From assembly GCA_016192205.1 (NCBI GenBank), contig JACPUP010000048.1, positions 1 to 8,909 of the forward strand: DNA of 8,909 nt, in the 5' to 3' direction. A program made the translations under genes and the position numbers. The notes under the pieces were generated by a model that saw only the letters and a program-made list of their open reading frames with translations, was not told the origin of the DNA and searched no databases. Every line of letters begins with the position of its first letter. Within the stretch, counting starts at the first letter, position 1. Positions 1-6,191 of this stretch are shown here, one piece after another. Origin of the DNA: Candidatus Kerfeldbacteria bacterium. GTDB lineage: Bacteria > Patescibacteriota > Patescibacteriia > SBBC01 > JACPUP01.

Positions 1-816
1 GAAGCGCACGAGGTAAATGCGTTGGAAAATGCCGCCGAAGATGGGCACGCGCAGCTTGAAGCGATCGATGGCTGCTTTCCCTGGCTGGGTCCGGCGAACC
101 GATCGATAGACCGCGACCACGCCGACGACGATGAGCACCAACAGCCACCACTGATTCGTGAGAAAATTTGAGATGGCGATGAGTACTCTGGTCGTCACCG
201 GCAACTCGGCCCCGCCTTCTTCGAGCGTTTTGGTCAATTTTGGAATGACGAACGTCATCATCAAGATACCGACGGCGACTAAACCGGTCACGATGAAGAT
301 GGGGTAGATCATCGCGCCCCGAATTTTCGAGATGAGGTCATAGTCTTTTGCCTGCTGGTCCGCCAGGTAGTTGAGCGTCTCGTCGAGCTTGCCGGTTGTC
401 TCGCCGGACCGGATCATGTGCACGAAGAAATCCGAGAACACGTCCGGATACCGCGCCAGCGCAGCCGAGAGCTTGGCGCCGCCGTCCACCTCATCGGCAA
501 TTTCAGAAATAATAATCTTGAACCCGATGTGCTCGGTCTGCTTGACGAGAATGCGCAGGGCTTGAACAATGGGGACCGTCGCCGAAATCATGACTGCGAG
601 CTGGCGCGCAAAAATCACGACCTGCTTGCGCGGTATGCGGTTCAAAAACGACAGCGAGGATTGGAACAGCGTCCGGCGCTTGCGTTCGCTGACAGCCAGG
701 ATGATGAGGTTCTGCTCCTTGAGCACGTCGGCCGCAACCATCTCCGACGGCGCCTCGACCGCGCCTTTGACGGTCTCGCCCTGCCGATTTTTCGCCCGGT
801 AGTCGAAAATGGCCAT
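1..816 (-). CDS. pilC: Type IV pilus inner-membrane platform protein PilC (GspF family), 3' end cut by window
   Basis: Minus-strand frame open from the ATG at 816 to the window edge: 272 residues, no stop reached. PilC/GspF proteins are usually about 400 residues, so roughly a third is missing. It is the polytopic platform in the cytoplasmic membrane that couples the PilB/PilT-type ATPases to pilin insertion and extraction. Visible: N-terminal MAIFDYRAKNRQGETVKG, typical of the family; first T2SF domain at about 65-190, including the RSGETTGKLDETL segment (136-148); hydrophobic segments at about 168-191 and 210-238, the first ending in FVIPK; then VPIFGGIFQRIYLVRF, where the second T2SF domain begins and the sequence stops. 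The ATG lies 1 nt after the pilT-like stop and has no clear Shine-Dalgarno, suggesting translational coupling. Identity is seen from motifs and context; the motor partnership is family knowledge. Confidence 0.93.
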   Translation of the reverse strand, partial: MAIFDYRAKNRQGETVKGAVEAPSEMVAADVLKEQNLIILAVSERKRRTLFQSSLSFLNRIPRKQVVIFARQLAVMISATVPIVQALRILVKQTEHIGFKIIISEIADEVDGGAKLSAALARYPDVFSDFFVHMIRSGETTGKLDETLNYLADQQAKDYDLISKIRGAMIYPIFIVTGLVAVGILMMTFVIPKLTKTLEEGGAELPVTTRVLIAISNFLTNQWWLLVLIVVGVVAVYRSVRRTQPGKAAIDRFKLRVPIFGGIFQRIYLVRF

Positions 817-817
817 G

Positions 818-1894
818 CTACATCCGCGTCAATGACTTGAGGCTGTTGCGGTCGACGGCGTGGGCAATGGCGTCATCCATGAGGATCTCGCCGGTCTTCA
901 CGAGCTCGGCCAGCGAGCGATCGAGGGAAATCATCCCCTGCTCGCGAGAGGTTTGGAGGAGGTTCGTGAGTTGGTAGAGCTGTCCATCGCGGATGACCGA
1001 GCGGATCGGGCCGGTCGGCAGCATCACCTCGGCAACAACGATGCGGCCGCCGCCCACCCGCGGCAGCAGGCGCTGGCTGACAATGGCCTGGAGGGTGGCG
1101 GCCAGCTGGACGCGGATGCGCTGGGTCTGGTCTTCGGGAAAACTCGTGAGGATTTTCTCGATGGTCCGGACGATGGAATCCGTGTTCATGGTCGAGATGA
1201 CGAGCCGGGCTGACTCGGCCGCGTTCAAGACTGCTTCGATGACTGGCGTATCTTCCATCTCTGACACGAAGATGACGTCGACGTCTTCCCGTGAGGCCGT
1301 GGCCAGCGCTTGTTCGAATGAGAGCGTGTCGCGGCCGACTTCGCGCTGCTCAATCACGCTCCGGCTGTTGACGAAAATCTGCTCAATGGGTTTCTCGATG
1401 GTGACGACGTGTTCGGCGCGGGTCTGGTTGATGCGATCAAGCAATGCCGAGGCGGTGGCCGTGCGGCCGGAGCCGAACGGTCCGGTCACCAGCACGAGCC
1501 CTTTCTCAAGTTCGGCTAACCGCTGGACGACCGCCGGCAACCCGAGTTGCTCGAGGCTCGGTATCTGCTGCGGGATGAGGCGCAAAGAAGCTGACAGTGA
1601 ACCACGTTGGTGAAAAAACGAAATCTTGTACCGCGCCCGTTTCTGCCAGGTCGCGGCAATCACGAGCTCCTTCTTGTCGGCGAGCTCCTGACGCTGGGGT
1701 TCGGACAGGAGGAGTTCAGCCAGCCGCTCCAGGAAGTCCGGCGTGATAATCGCTTCGCCCTCGAGCGACACGAGCTTGCCGTCTACGCGCACAATTGGCG
1801 GATTCCCCGGGGTCAGGTGTACGTCCGAGGCCTTGTACTCGGCTACACGTGACAGGATGCGATCAATGACGATCGTGTCGTTCGACGAGGGCAT
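818..1894 (-). CDS. PilT-like pilus ATPase with degenerate catalytic motifs (possible pseudo-ATPase)
   Basis: 358 residues, the normal PilT length and domain order. The N-terminal PAS-like domain keeps the ASDVHLTPGNPP signature (22-33), and the RecA-like domain keeps QREVGRDTL (183-191), the Walker B glutamate (E212) and a C-terminal PIRSVIRDG stretch (296-304) corresponding to the PilT AIRNLIRE motif. Several catalytic positions have changed: Walker A reads GPFGSGRT (138-145) with Arg144 (codon CGC, 1463-1465) for the invariant Lys; the Asp box reads IEKPIE (166-171) with Lys168 (1391-1393) for Asp; Walker B reads SEMED (211-215) instead of GEMRD; the His box has Asn237 (1184-1186) for His. 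PilT normally powers pilus retraction as a hexamer; ATP turnover looks impaired here. The frame is intact, so this is a divergent protein and not a decayed gene. ATG at 1894, 13 bp after cheY, with a modest AAGGG 10 nt upstream. It could be a PilU-like accessory ATPase. Family call firm, activity inferred. Confidence 0.88.
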   Translation of the reverse strand: MPSSNDTIVIDRILSRVAEYKASDVHLTPGNPPIVRVDGKLVSLEGEAIITPDFLERLAELLLSEPQRQELADKKELVIAATWQKRARYKISFFHQRGSLSASLRLIPQQIPSLEQLGLPAVVQRLAELEKGLVLVTGPFGSGRTATASALLDRINQTRAEHVVTIEKPIEQIFVNSRSVIEQREVGRDTLSFEQALATASREDVDVIFVSEMEDTPVIEAVLNAAESARLVISTMNTDSIVRTIEKILTSFPEDQTQRIRVQLAATLQAIVSQRLLPRVGGGRIVVAEVMLPTGPIRSVIRDGQLYQLTNLLQTSREQGMISLDRSLAELVKTGEILMDDAIAHAVDRNSLKSLTRM

Positions 1895-1907
1895 GAAGTT
1901 TCAACCC

Positions 1908-2294
1908 TTAACCGACGAGGCGCTTAATCTTTCCGACCACTTCCGTGGGCAGGAAATGCGCTTTGATGAGGTAGTCGGTGGCGCCGAGCGCCAGACCCCG
2001 CTCCACGTCTTCGCGCGCGCCCAGGTTCGTCAACAGAAGAATCGGCAGGTTCTTGAAACGCGGGTCCTGGCGCACCTCTTTCAGGATGTCGAATCCCGAC
2101 AGCTTCGGCAGGATGATGTCGAGCAGGACGAGGTCGGGTTGTTCATCCTGGATGAGTTTCAGCCCCTGCTTCCCGTCCGTGGCCAACCGAACATCGAAGT
2201 GTTCCATGGTGAGCTTCGTGATGTACATCCCGGCCAGAAACGTATCGTCTTCGACCAAGACGATTTTGGTTTGGGCCGATTTGTCGAGTGGCAT
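1908..2294 (-). CDS. Stand-alone CheY-like response regulator receiver protein
   Basis: 128 residues, the size of a single receiver domain with no output domain. Receiver residues are all present: acidic pair D16/D17 in VLVEDD, phospho-acceptor D59 in LVLLDIILPKLSG, switch Thr89 in LLLTN, and Lys111 in DYLIKA. It should be phosphorylated on D59 by a histidine kinase and act through protein-protein contact. No kinase is in the window. It lies between pilB (21-bp gap) and the pilT-like gene (13-bp gap), pointing to control of pilus extension or retraction, by analogy with PilG/PilH, which control twitching in Pseudomonas. The ATG at 2294 is supported by a CGGAG Shine-Dalgarno 9 nt upstream. The receiver call is firm; the pilus-control role is inferred from position. 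A specific name such as pilG or pilH is not justified. Confidence 0.92.
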   Translation of the reverse strand: MPLDKSAQTKIVLVEDDTFLAGMYITKLTMEHFDVRLATDGKQGLKLIQDEQPDLVLLDIILPKLSGFDILKEVRQDPRFKNLPILLLTNLGAREDVERGLALGATDYLIKAHFLPTEVVGKIKRLVG

Positions 2295-2303
2295 ATGGTT
2301 CGT

Positions 2304-2308
2304 CTCCG
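2304..2308 (-). promoter_or_regulatory. Ribosome binding site of the cheY-like gene
   Basis: CGGAG on the minus strand, 9 nt before the ATG at 2294. It is one of the few clear Shine-Dalgarno sequences in this operon and suggests that the receiver is initiated independently rather than only coupled to pilB translation. Confidence 0.6.
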
Positions 2309-2315
2309 TGAAAGA

Positions 2316-4079
2316 CTACATCCGCGTGGCATCCCAGACCTCTTCGATCGTGGTGATGCCGCGCAAGGCTTTGAAAATGCCGTCTTGACGCATGGAGAAC
2401 ATCCCCTGCGTCTGGAACTCGTGCCTGATGCTTTCGATGAGATCACCGCCGCGTTCGGTCAGAATCCGGCGGAGGTTATCAGTCATTTCCAACACCTCGG
2501 ACACCGCAATCCGTCCTTTGTACTCGGTATTCTCACACCGGACGCAGCCCTGACCTCTCCACACGACCAGTGGTTTCGTGAGCTTCACGCCTTCGGGAAT
2601 GGTGTCCTTGGGGAGTTTTGCAACCTCGCGCCAGACCTCTTCCTCAAGCTTGGTCGGGAGTTTCGTTTGGATCTTACAATGTTCGCAGACGCGGCGGACG
2701 AGCCGTTGGGCCATGACGACGTTGACGGACGAGGCCACGAGGAACGGCTCAATCTTCATGTCGATGAGCCGCGGGATGGCGCCGAACGCATCATTCGTGT
2801 GGAGCGTCGACAGCACGATGTGGCCGGTCAGCGCGGCGTGGACGGCCAGTCCGGCGGTCTCATTGTCGCGAATCTCACCGACCATGATGATGTCGGGGTC
2901 TTGCCGGAGGACGGACCGGAGGCCGTTGGCAAAGGTCATGCCGACCTCGGTGTGGATCTGCGACTGGTTGATGCCTTTCATGAAGTACTCCACCGGATCT
3001 TCCAACGTGACGATGTTCACGCCCTCTTGGTTGAGGATTTTGAGCAAGCCATAGAGCGTCGTCGTCTTGCCCGAGCCGGTCGGACCGGTGATGAGGAACA
3101 TGCCATGCGACTTGTCGATGTTCGATACGATGACCTGGCGGCCGCGCCCTTCGAATCCGAGTTCGCCCAAGTCGAGGACCGTGGAGGTCGTGTCCAAAAT
3201 GCGCATCACGACCTTCTCGTTCGTGATGAGCGGCAGGGTCGAGACGCGGTAGTCGATGTCGTGGCCGTCGATGGTCGTGTTGAACCGGCCGTCCTGCGGG
3301 ATGCGCGTCTCGTCAATCTTCATGTTGCAGAGGACTTTGATGCGCGCCACGAGCGACGGGTGGACGTTCTTCGGCAGCACCAGAGAGGTGTGAAGGATGC
3401 CGTCGACGCGGTAGCGAACCCGCGTCTCGTTGCCCACCGGCTCGATGTGCACGTCCGAGGCCTTACCCTCGACCGCGTGCCGCAAGATGACGGACACCAT
3501 CTTCGAGACGGGCGCGCTCTTCGTGACCTCTTCCAGCCCCTTTTCCTCGATGTTGATTTTGCGGACATCCAGCCGCTCCTCGACGGCCGCGCCCTTCAAG
3601 GCTTCGGCCACCTCGGTCGAGAGGTTCTCGTACTGCTGGAGAATGTACTTGAAGCCGGACGGCGAGCAAACGAAGTACTTGAGCTTCAACCGGTTCTTCC
3701 GCGCGATGAACTCGAGCGCCTCGAGCGCCTTGAAATTGGCCGGATCGACCATGGCGATGGAGACCTCGTCGCCGCGCCGGTTGAATGCCACCATCCGGTA
3801 GTTCTGGGCAAGCTCCTGGCTGATGAGGTCGAGGGTTTCGCCGGCCACTCGCTTGCCGAACAGGTCGATGAACGGAACGTTGTAGACGTTCGCCCGCGCT
3901 TCGACCAATCCCTCTTCGCTGACGACGCCGGCCTGCTCGATGAGCGACTCGATCGAGTCGCCGGTCTGCTGGCTCTGCGTCGCCAACCGCTCGTGCTCGC
4001 GTTCCGACAAGAGGTGATTTTGCACCAGGTACTCGCCGACGGTGGTGGTGTTCGCGAATTGGACGCGCTGTTCATCCAT
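2316..4079 (-). CDS. pilB: Type IV pilus assembly (extension) ATPase PilB, GspE family
   Basis: 587 residues, full length for PilB. It is a cytoplasmic hexameric ATPase that drives pilin addition through PilC. An N-terminal MshEN-like region (about 12-155) is followed by the N2 domain with GKASDVHIEP (205-214) and the RecA-like C2 domain: Walker A GPTGSGKT (332-339), Asp box LEDPVEY (359-365), Walker B DIIMVGEIRD with E402, His box STLHT (424-428). A zinc-binding tetracysteine is present: C465/C468 (CEHC) and C512/C515 (CVRC), as in most GspE/PilB proteins. All catalytic residues are intact, in contrast to the neighbouring PilT-like protein. The MshEN repeats lack most of the RLG...G...L residues associated with c-di-GMP binding, so c-di-GMP control is doubtful. 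ATG at 4079, 5 bp after the small membrane protein gene, without an evident Shine-Dalgarno; coupling is likely. Confidence 0.97.
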   Translation of the reverse strand: MDEQRVQFANTTTVGEYLVQNHLLSEREHERLATQSQQTGDSIESLIEQAGVVSEEGLVEARANVYNVPFIDLFGKRVAGETLDLISQELAQNYRMVAFNRRGDEVSIAMVDPANFKALEALEFIARKNRLKLKYFVCSPSGFKYILQQYENLSTEVAEALKGAAVEERLDVRKINIEEKGLEEVTKSAPVSKMVSVILRHAVEGKASDVHIEPVGNETRVRYRVDGILHTSLVLPKNVHPSLVARIKVLCNMKIDETRIPQDGRFNTTIDGHDIDYRVSTLPLITNEKVVMRILDTTSTVLDLGELGFEGRGRQVIVSNIDKSHGMFLITGPTGSGKTTTLYGLLKILNQEGVNIVTLEDPVEYFMKGINQSQIHTEVGMTFANGLRSVLRQDPDIIMVGEIRDNETAGLAVHAALTGHIVLSTLHTNDAFGAIPRLIDMKIEPFLVASSVNVVMAQRLVRRVCEHCKIQTKLPTKLEEEVWREVAKLPKDTIPEGVKLTKPLVVWRGQGCVRCENTEYKGRIAVSEVLEMTDNLRRILTERGGDLIESIRHEFQTQGMFSMRQDGIFKALRGITTIEEVWDATRM

Positions 4080-4084
4080 ACCGA

Positions 4085-4363
4085 TCAGAATTGTTGCAAG
4101 AATGGGTTCTCGTTCCCGTACGGCTCGGCCTCGACCGGTACGTTGCCATACTGCCGCAGCGCCTGCACGCGTTCCGAACTCAAGAACTCCTCACCAAAGG
4201 TCGTCAGGATAGGCAGATCGCGGCGGCGGAACTCGTCGGTTTGTCGGTCAGACGGCACGTGGGTTAAGAACCAGTACGCCACGCCGCCGCCCACGACGAC
4301 CACGATCAAGACGATGATGGCGATGAGATTCTTTCTGGTGTTGCGTTTTTGAACGAGGGCCAT
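4085..4363 (-). CDS. Small single-pass membrane protein in the PilP position
   Basis: 92 residues. A short basic N-terminus (QKRNTRKN) precedes one strongly hydrophobic helix (about 13-33, with a GGG run), so the N-terminus should be cytoplasmic and the remainder extracytoplasmic. The outer part is charged, then carries EFLSSERVQALRQYGNVPV (59-77), and ends in GNENPFLQQF (83-92). The gene is 4 bp after pilO and 5 bp before pilB, the place where pilP would sit in pilMNOPQ operons. PilP proteins have a flexible N-terminal segment with an SPF-like motif followed by a folded HR domain that contacts the PilQ secretin. This protein has a comparable NPF tail but no HR domain and no lipobox. I infer a reduced PilP analogue that stays with PilN/PilO in a cell without a secretin. 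No gene name is justified. Coding status is strong from the spacing and the TM design. Confidence 0.82.
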   Translation of the reverse strand: MALVQKRNTRKNLIAIIVLIVVVVGGGVAYWFLTHVPSDRQTDEFRRRDLPILTTFGEEFLSSERVQALRQYGNVPVEAEPYGNENPFLQQF

Positions 4364-4367
4364 GGGC

Positions 4368-5090
4368 TTAGGATTCGCCGGCGGTTGGCAGATACGGTGT
4401 CGTCACGGTCATCTCGAAACTCCCGGCGGAGCTCGCTTCCCCGGGCGCGCCGCCCGGCCCCCCCAGGACGAAGTTAAACTGTTCGATGTCGAAAATGCGC
4501 GATGACAACTCCACGGCGTCCAAGAGCTGGCGCATCGCCTCGTACCCGCTCGGTCCTTTGAGGGAAACTCGGAGCTTCAACTGCCTCGCGCTGGCGAGCA
4601 ACGCGCTTCCGGTCACATCAGTGGCTGTTTCGCCGCGGACGGTTTGGAGCGCGGATCCGAGTTGATCCGCCTTACCGGTCGCGCCCGCGTTCGGGACAGC
4701 GCTGGTCGCGCCGACGTCGCTGACCGAGAAACTCTCCACCGAGAACCCGACCTGGCTCGCGAGATCATTGACGACCGAGAGGAGATTTGGCACCTGCTGG
4801 CCGGTCGGCACGGCCCGCTCGACGAGGCGCTGGTCGGCCACGGAGACCTTCGAGGAAAATGCATCAACCATCTGCCGGAGCTGCTGGAGGTATGCTTGTA
4901 TCTCCGTCAACTCACGCTGCTGCGAACGCAAACCGCTCACGCCGACTTCACGCACCTCTAATATTTTCTTATGGACGAGGAAGGTGTACCCCAGCACCAG
5001 GATGACCGCGGCCGCCGCAAGAGCGAGCACCGTCCAGTACTTGAGGAACAGTCCGGTGACGATGGATGAGCCGTGGTCGCGTCTGGCCAT
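4368..5090 (-). CDS. pilO: PilO-like type IV pilus alignment subcomplex protein
   Basis: 240 residues. A short cytoplasmic N-terminus (MARRDHGSS) leads into a TM helix (about 17-39), a heptad-like region (about 42-88, rich in L, Q, E and R) expected to coil with PilN, and a ferredoxin-like region of the PilO type: ERAVPTGQQVPNLLSVVNDL (91-110) followed by ASQVGFSVESFSV, then LKLRVSLKGPSGYEAMRQLL (171-190) and IFDIEQFNF. An Ala/Gly/Thr-rich loop at about 123-165 separates the two halves and is probably disordered. PilO heterodimerises with PilN in the membrane. Pairwise similarity in this family is low, so the call rests on architecture, the VP..L..L / L.G....L..L pattern and position directly after pilN (3-bp gap). 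A strong AGGAGG inside the end of pilN supports the ATG at 5090. Confidence 0.88.
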   Translation of the reverse strand: MARRDHGSSIVTGLFLKYWTVLALAAAAVILVLGYTFLVHKKILEVREVGVSGLRSQQRELTEIQAYLQQLRQMVDAFSSKVSVADQRLVERAVPTGQQVPNLLSVVNDLASQVGFSVESFSVSDVGATSAVPNAGATGKADQLGSALQTVRGETATDVTGSALLASARQLKLRVSLKGPSGYEAMRQLLDAVELSSRIFDIEQFNFVLGGPGGAPGEASSAGSFEMTVTTPYLPTAGES

Positions 5091-5093
5091 AGC

Positions 5094-6104
5094 CTAGCCT
5101 GCCTCCTCTCGCGTAAAGAGCTCATCCACGAGCGTGATGTTCATCGAGAAACTGTAGGCGTCAAGCGGGATGTCCGTCCCGGTCGCGGTCGTCGCCGTGG
5201 AGCGATCAACGCTTTCGAGTTGGGCGTCGGTCACGAAATCACCGGCCACCTCTTGGAGCACGACGAGTTGATGGGCAACGTCCTCGATGGAGGCAGCCAA
5301 CCCGTCGAGTGTCATGCTGGCACCAACTTGACCGCGGAAGGCGTTCGAGAATGCAACGCTCTTCACCGTGTACGTCTCGAGCTTCTCGAAGAAGTTGGAC
5401 CAGTAGATGTGGCGGTCGAGCGTCTGTTCGAGCAGGCGGACGCGCGCGGCGAACGCTAACGCTTCGGTCTGTTGGGCCCGCAGTTGTGCAATCTCCCCTT
5501 GGACGAGCGTCACGTCGTTCTGGACTTCGGCGGTCCGGTTGACGTAATTCGCCTGGAAGAACGCGAGGAAGAAATACACGAGCAAAACGAGGACGAGGCT
5601 GCCGAGTGCCACGAACCCCAGGGCAATGAGCCGCTGGCGCACCTCGACCGGGCTGACCGCGTATTCGGCCGGCAACAAGTTGACGAGGAACCCCTCGGAA
5701 CCGCCCAGTGGGGGTGGCGTCGGTTCAGACGGCGCAGCCCGGCGGCCCGGGCGGGTCGGCAACAGAGGCGGAACGCTGCCAGTCCCACCCGACGCCGGCG
5801 CCGGACGAGCGGGTGGCGCTGAAATATCATCCGGTGGTGCAACGACCTCGGGCGGCGTAATCAGGCGGCCAGATGCTTTCTCCTTGGGCCGGCGCTCGGG
5901 TTTGAACGCGGGCTCGGACGGAACCTTCGTCCCCGAGAAAAGTTTCTTCAGCCACACCGAAAAGCCGGATGGCGGACGGCCTGTGTCATCCTCACGGCGC
6001 TCGCGCCCAGGCGACGACAACTCAAACCGCGGCCGGGGCTTCGGCTTTTCGCCTTGCTTCCCGTCCGGATCCTTCGTATCACCGAGGAGATTGATGTCGA
6101 CCAT
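5094..6104 (-). CDS. pilN: PilN-like type IV pilus alignment protein with a long Pro-rich N-terminal extension
   Basis: 336 residues, much longer than the roughly 180-200 usual for PilN. It starts MVDINLLGD, matching the N-terminal INLLP-type peptide that binds PilM in characterised systems. Residues 10-135 are rich in Pro, Arg, Lys, Glu and Gly and look disordered, apart from a short amphipathic FSVWLKKLFSG (48-58). A second motif, FLVNLLPAEY (139-148), lies just before the TM helix (about 158-184), which is where the single motif sits in ordinary PilN. Beyond the membrane come a coiled-coil segment (about 185-235) and a domain with HIYWSNFFEKLETYTV (232-247), a pattern common in PilN, then a C-terminal beta-rich part. 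PilN bridges cytoplasmic PilM to PilO. The extension ends where ordinary PilN begins, as if the protein were a normal PilN carrying an added tether and a second docking peptide. The ATG at 6104 follows the heptamer repeat and has no clear Shine-Dalgarno. Confidence 0.88.
   Translation of the reverse strand: MVDINLLGDTKDPDGKQGEKPKPRPRFELSSPGRERREDDTGRPPSGFSVWLKKLFSGTKVPSEPAFKPERRPKEKASGRLITPPEVVAPPDDISAPPARPAPASGGTGSVPPLLPTRPGRRAAPSEPTPPPLGGSEGFLVNLLPAEYAVSPVEVRQRLIALGFVALGSLVLVLLVYFFLAFFQANYVNRTAEVQNDVTLVQGEIAQLRAQQTEALAFAARVRLLEQTLDRHIYWSNFFEKLETYTVKSVAFSNAFRGQVGASMTLDGLAASIEDVAHQLVVLQEVAGDFVTDAQLESVDRSTATTATGTDIPLDAYSFSMNITLVDELFTREEAG
5102..5107 (-). promoter_or_regulatory. Ribosome binding site of pilO, inside the pilN 3' end
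   Basis: AGGAGG on the minus strand lies within the last codons of pilN, 11 nt before the pilO ATG. It is the strongest Shine-Dalgarno in the operon, though the spacing is a little long. It fixes the pilO start and would keep the PilO supply tied to pilN translation. Confidence 0.65.
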
Positions 6105-6111
6105 GGTAGTT

Positions 6112-6180
6112 GCAGCTCTCAGCTATCGGCTCTCAGCTGACAGCACGGGCTGGCAGCTGAAGACCGGTGGCTGACGGCCA
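6112..6180. repeat. Degenerate AGCYG heptamer repeat array in the pilM-pilN gap
   Basis: The 87-bp gap between pilM and pilN is mostly a tandem array of about 7-bp units. On the + strand four in-phase units (GCAGCTC, TCAGCTA, TCGGCTC, TCAGCTG) fill 6112-6139. After an apparent 1-bp slip, weaker units with AGCTG or GGCTG cores run to about 6180. A perfect 5-bp inverted repeat (GTGGC, 5-nt loop, GCCAC) lies at 6167-6181; with no T-run it is not a convincing terminator. The array forms the leader just upstream of pilN and may influence transcript folding or processing there. The heptamer phase is seen in the sequence; origin and role are unknown. Confidence 0.7.
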
Positions 6181-6191
6181 CATTGCCGGCT

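Noticed and set aside
818..1894. pilT-like gene as a pseudogene
   Set aside because: The frame is intact at full family length, spacing to neighbours is tight, and non-catalytic conserved motifs are preserved, so selection on the protein is likely despite the lost catalytic residues.
1743..4352. A very long (869-codon) open frame on the plus strand, antisense to the start of the pilT-like gene, cheY, pilB and the small protein gene
   Set aside because: It runs across four well-identified minus-strand genes, its product is rich in R, D, H, L and V as expected for the complement of GC-rich codons, and no domain is recognisable. It is a shadow frame caused by low stop-codon density.
5626..6174. 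Plus-strand 182-codon frame over the pilN 5' half and the repeat
   Set aside because: Low-complexity Gly/Arg/Ser product mirrors the Pro-rich PilN linker; its end is just the translated heptamer repeat. No Shine-Dalgarno or domain support.
6167..6181. GTGGC/GCCAC hairpin as a terminator after pilM
   Set aside because: The stem is only 5 bp and has no T-tract on either side; it lies within repeat sequence between cotranscribed pil genes.
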